Part shown: positions 62,351 to 64,000 of the stretch, in pieces
Layout: every line of letters begins with the position of its first letter
Numbering within the stretch: the stretch's first letter is position 1
Notes under the pieces: model-generated
Told to the model about the DNA's origin: nothing
What the model saw: the letters and a program-made list of their open reading frames with translations, nothing else
Databases searched by the model: none
Position numbers and translations under genes: made by a program
From: Thermoanaerobacter uzonensis DSM 18761
GTDB taxonomy: Bacteria; Bacillota; Thermoanaerobacteria; Thermoanaerobacterales; Thermoanaerobacteraceae
Direction: 5' to 3'
Assembly: GCF_900129115.1 (NCBI RefSeq)
Contig: NZ_FQUR01000013.1
Location: 30,070-94,069 of the forward strand
Length of the DNA stretch: 64,000 bases

Positions 62351-62623
62351 ATGGGAATGCTTTTTGATTATTTAAAAGAAATAGCGGTAACGAAAAATAT
62401 ATATGACTACAATAGTGAGAACTATCAATTAGTAAATGAAGTGAGACAAACGATAAAAGAATTGAAAGATGCAGAAATTTATTTTCAAAGTGTCACAGAC
62501 CCTGATTTAGTAGATTATGCTATATATCGGTTGGAGAGTTTAAAAAGAAAGTACATATATTTATTGAAAAAAGCAAAAGAAGAGGGAATAAATTCTGATA
62601 ATTTTAACTCTCTTTTATCATAA
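62351..62623 (+). CDS. yaaL: YaaL/DUF2508 family protein
   Basis: A 90-residue, highly charged helical protein (MGMLFDYLKEIAVTKNIYDY, then YRLESLKRKYIYLLKKAKEE). It matches the DUF2508 family that lies between recR and bofA in Bacillus. The function is unknown. The ATG at 62351 has AGGAGGT upstream, beside a hairpin. Confidence 0.82.
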   Translation: MGMLFDYLKEIAVTKNIYDYNSENYQLVNEVRQTIKELKDAEIYFQSVTDPDLVDYAIYRLESLKRKYIYLLKKAKEEGINSDNFNSLLS

Positions 62624-62631
62624 TTTGTCCT

Positions 62632-62676
62632 CCCCCTAAGTATAAATATAACAGTATAAACTCTTAGGGGGTTTTT
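62632..62676 (+). terminator. Hairpin between yaaL and bofA, overlapping bofA ribosome site
   Basis: CCCCCTAAG pairs with CTTAGGGGG across a 22-base AT-rich loop, followed by TTTTT. It looks like a terminator, but the AGGGGG in the right arm is also the only ribosome site for bofA. Confidence 0.6.
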
Positions 62677-62678
62677 AT

Positions 62679-62951
62679 ATGAACATAAGCATTGAATACA
62701 ATATAATTATCGCTTATCTAATAGGCTTATTTCTTCTCTATTTTTTAGGTTGGCTATTAGTTATACCAAGAAAATTTTTGCTAAGAATTATAATAAATGG
62801 AATTATTGGTGGATTGATTTTGTTTATTATCAATTTGTTAGGAAAATCCATCGGCTTATATATAGCTATAAATCCCGTTACTGCTCTTGTTGCGGGTTTT
62901 TTAGGTATCCCTGGAATTATTCTTTTGATAATTCTTCAGTATATTGTTTGA
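62679..62951 (+). CDS. bofA: Sigma-K processing inhibitor BofA-family protein
   Basis: A 90-residue protein with three hydrophobic segments and the family end NPVTALVAGFLGIPGIILLI. In Bacillus, BofA holds the SpoIVFB protease inactive in the mother-cell membrane until a forespore signal arrives. Presence supports sporulation. Its ribosome site lies inside a hairpin arm. Confidence 0.88.
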   Translation: MNISIEYNIIIAYLIGLFLLYFLGWLLVIPRKFLLRIIINGIIGGLILFIINLLGKSIGLYIAINPVTALVAGFLGIPGIILLIILQYIV

Positions 62952-62975
62952 ATTTGCAACAAAAATAAACAGTTT

Positions 62976-63032
62976 AAAAATCCTCCTTTTTGAAATAATA
63001 ATTTATGTAAAACAAATAAAAGGAGGATTTTT
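62976..63032 (+). promoter_or_regulatory. Hairpin enclosing the ribosome site of the DUF1657 gene
   Basis: A perfect 15-bp inverted repeat AAAAATCCTCCTTTT/AAAAGGAGGATTTTT encloses a 27-base AT-rich loop. The right arm contains the whole AAAGGAGG ribosome site and touches the ATG. It can act as a terminator for bofA (T5) and, if transcription initiates in or before it, as a block to translation. Confidence 0.6.
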
Positions 63033-63296
63033 ATGACTGTCAAGAGCGATATGGAAAAGGCTATTGCAGCAGCGCAAGCTGCCCTTGGAACTTATGCGCA
63101 GTTTGCAAGCTCTACAGACGACACTGCTGCAAAACAAATGTTCCAACAGATGCAACAAGATATGCAGAGACATGTTACTATGCTCACTAATAGGTTAAAT
63201 TATATAAATACTCACAACAAACTCAATCAACAGTCTCAAGCTACTCAACAAGCAACTCAGCAGAATCAACAAAATGTTCTTACTAATAAAAAGTAG
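63033..63296 (+). CDS. DUF1657 domain protein
   Basis: An 87-residue protein: a DUF1657 helical domain (MTVKSDMEKAIAAAQAALGT, MQQDMQRHVTMLTNRLNYI) and a Gln/Thr-rich tail. DUF1657 proteins occur in spore formers, often near SpoVA genes, but their function is unknown. It has one of the strongest ribosome sites in the window, buried in a hairpin, so strong but gated expression is likely. The 365-base gap to 16S rRNA holds a GGAGGC/GCCTCC hairpin just after the stop and the rrn promoters. Confidence 0.78.
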   Translation: MTVKSDMEKAIAAAQAALGTYAQFASSTDDTAAKQMFQQMQQDMQRHVTMLTNRLNYINTHNKLNQQSQATQQATQQNQQNVLTNKK

Positions 63297-63459
63297 TTTG
63301 TGGAGGCCTTGTGCCTCCAATCAATTTATTCCTAATAAATTAAAACTTCCTGCTAATATTTACACGAATTTAATCTCATAAAAATGAGGATTAACATGTA
63401 ATAATAAGATAGATACACTAAATAGTCGTTATTTAAGTTTAATAAATATTTTTAAGGCT

Positions 63460-63488
63460 TGTCATGAACATGTATTTGTGATATAGTA
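63460..63488 (+). promoter_or_regulatory. rrn promoter P1
   Basis: TTGTCA and TATAGT with 17-base spacing, about 175 bases before 16S rRNA. Confidence 0.75.
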
Positions 63489-63549
63489 TATACACGCAAA
63501 GTCAAATTTTATTAACAAAACTTTTAGGATAAATGGACAAAAGAGGGTA

Positions 63550-63578
63550 TTGACAAAGGGATATAGATTTGGTAATAT
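63550..63578 (+). promoter_or_regulatory. rrn promoter P2
   Basis: TTGACA and TAATAT with 17-base spacing, about 85 bases before 16S rRNA. Two promoters in tandem are common for rRNA operons. Confidence 0.85.
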
Positions 63579-63661
63579 AGAGGAGCTGCGGGGAAGCAGC
63601 GGAGGGACCTTGAAAAATGGACAGTGAGGCGAAAAAAAGGTGTAGATAAAAGTAGGGATAT

Positions 63662-64000
<339 letters not shown>

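Overview
The window is the replication-origin region of a low-GC, spore-forming, thermophilic anaerobic Firmicute. The partial 16S rRNA at the right edge, the Clostridia-type gene order and the AT-rich codon use fit the genus Thermoanaerobacter or a close relative; this assignment is from recognition, not from a search. Sporulation is indicated by bofA and a DUF1657 gene.

Layout. (1) 0.1-7.1 kb, minus strand: a NUDIX gene, then the conserved origin-left block rsmG-mnmG-mnmE and jag-yidC-yidD-rnpA-rpmH. (2) 7.1-9.2 kb: a bipartite oriC with DnaA boxes on both sides of dnaA. (3) 7.6-21.2 kb: dnaA-dnaN-yaaA-recF-remB and gyrB-gyrA, separated by a GH31 alpha-glucosidase and the minus-strand murT-gatD and csaA genes. 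(4) 21.5-31.9 kb: an OYE-family flavin oxidoreductase, then a branched-chain amino acid operon ilvN-ilvC-leuA-leuC-leuD-leuB-ilvD-ilvB behind an isoleucine T-box. (5) 31.9-35.5 kb: FMN riboswitch and ribD-ribE-ribBA-ribH. (6) 35.5-43.6 kb: AI-2E-type permease, signal peptidase I, serine T-box plus serS, two tRNA-Ser genes, an LCP cell-wall enzyme and a UPF0182 membrane protein. (7) 43.7-50.9 kb: a decayed island at tRNA-Arg(ACG). It has a copied tRNA 3' end at the far side, an integrase relic, ISL3 relics, a yefM-yoeB toxin-antitoxin pair, a glycosyltransferase, and a polymorphic-toxin locus with a frameshifted PG-binding toxin, immunity candidates and a displaced TNT (NAD+ glycohydrolase) cassette. 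(8) 51-54.2 kb: a small membrane protein, an SGNH hydrolase, and a response regulator with a lipoprotein and the stump of a sensor kinase. (9) 54.2-63.3 kb: tadA, two tRNA-Ser genes, SRP RNA, an HD-GYP protein, dnaX-ebfC-recR, a fluoride riboswitch with two crcB genes, a second HD-GYP protein, yaaL, bofA and a DUF1657 gene. (10) 63.3-64 kb: a double promoter and the start of 16S rRNA.

Two structures stand out beyond the gene list. One is a dispersed, GC-rich, long-palindromic repeat with three recognisable copies and one decayed copy (near 0.7-0.96, 21.2-21.45, 50.93-51.05 and 51.08-51.3 kb), each beside a hairpin or terminator; one copy is fused to the tRNA-Arg fragment that ends the island. 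The other is the modular toxin locus, where a second C-terminal toxin module with a copy of the upstream linker lies downstream of the current toxin, as expected for cassette exchange. RNA-level control is dense: two T-boxes, FMN and fluoride riboswitches, and hairpins that overlap the Shine-Dalgarno sequences of three consecutive genes (yaaL, bofA, DUF1657).
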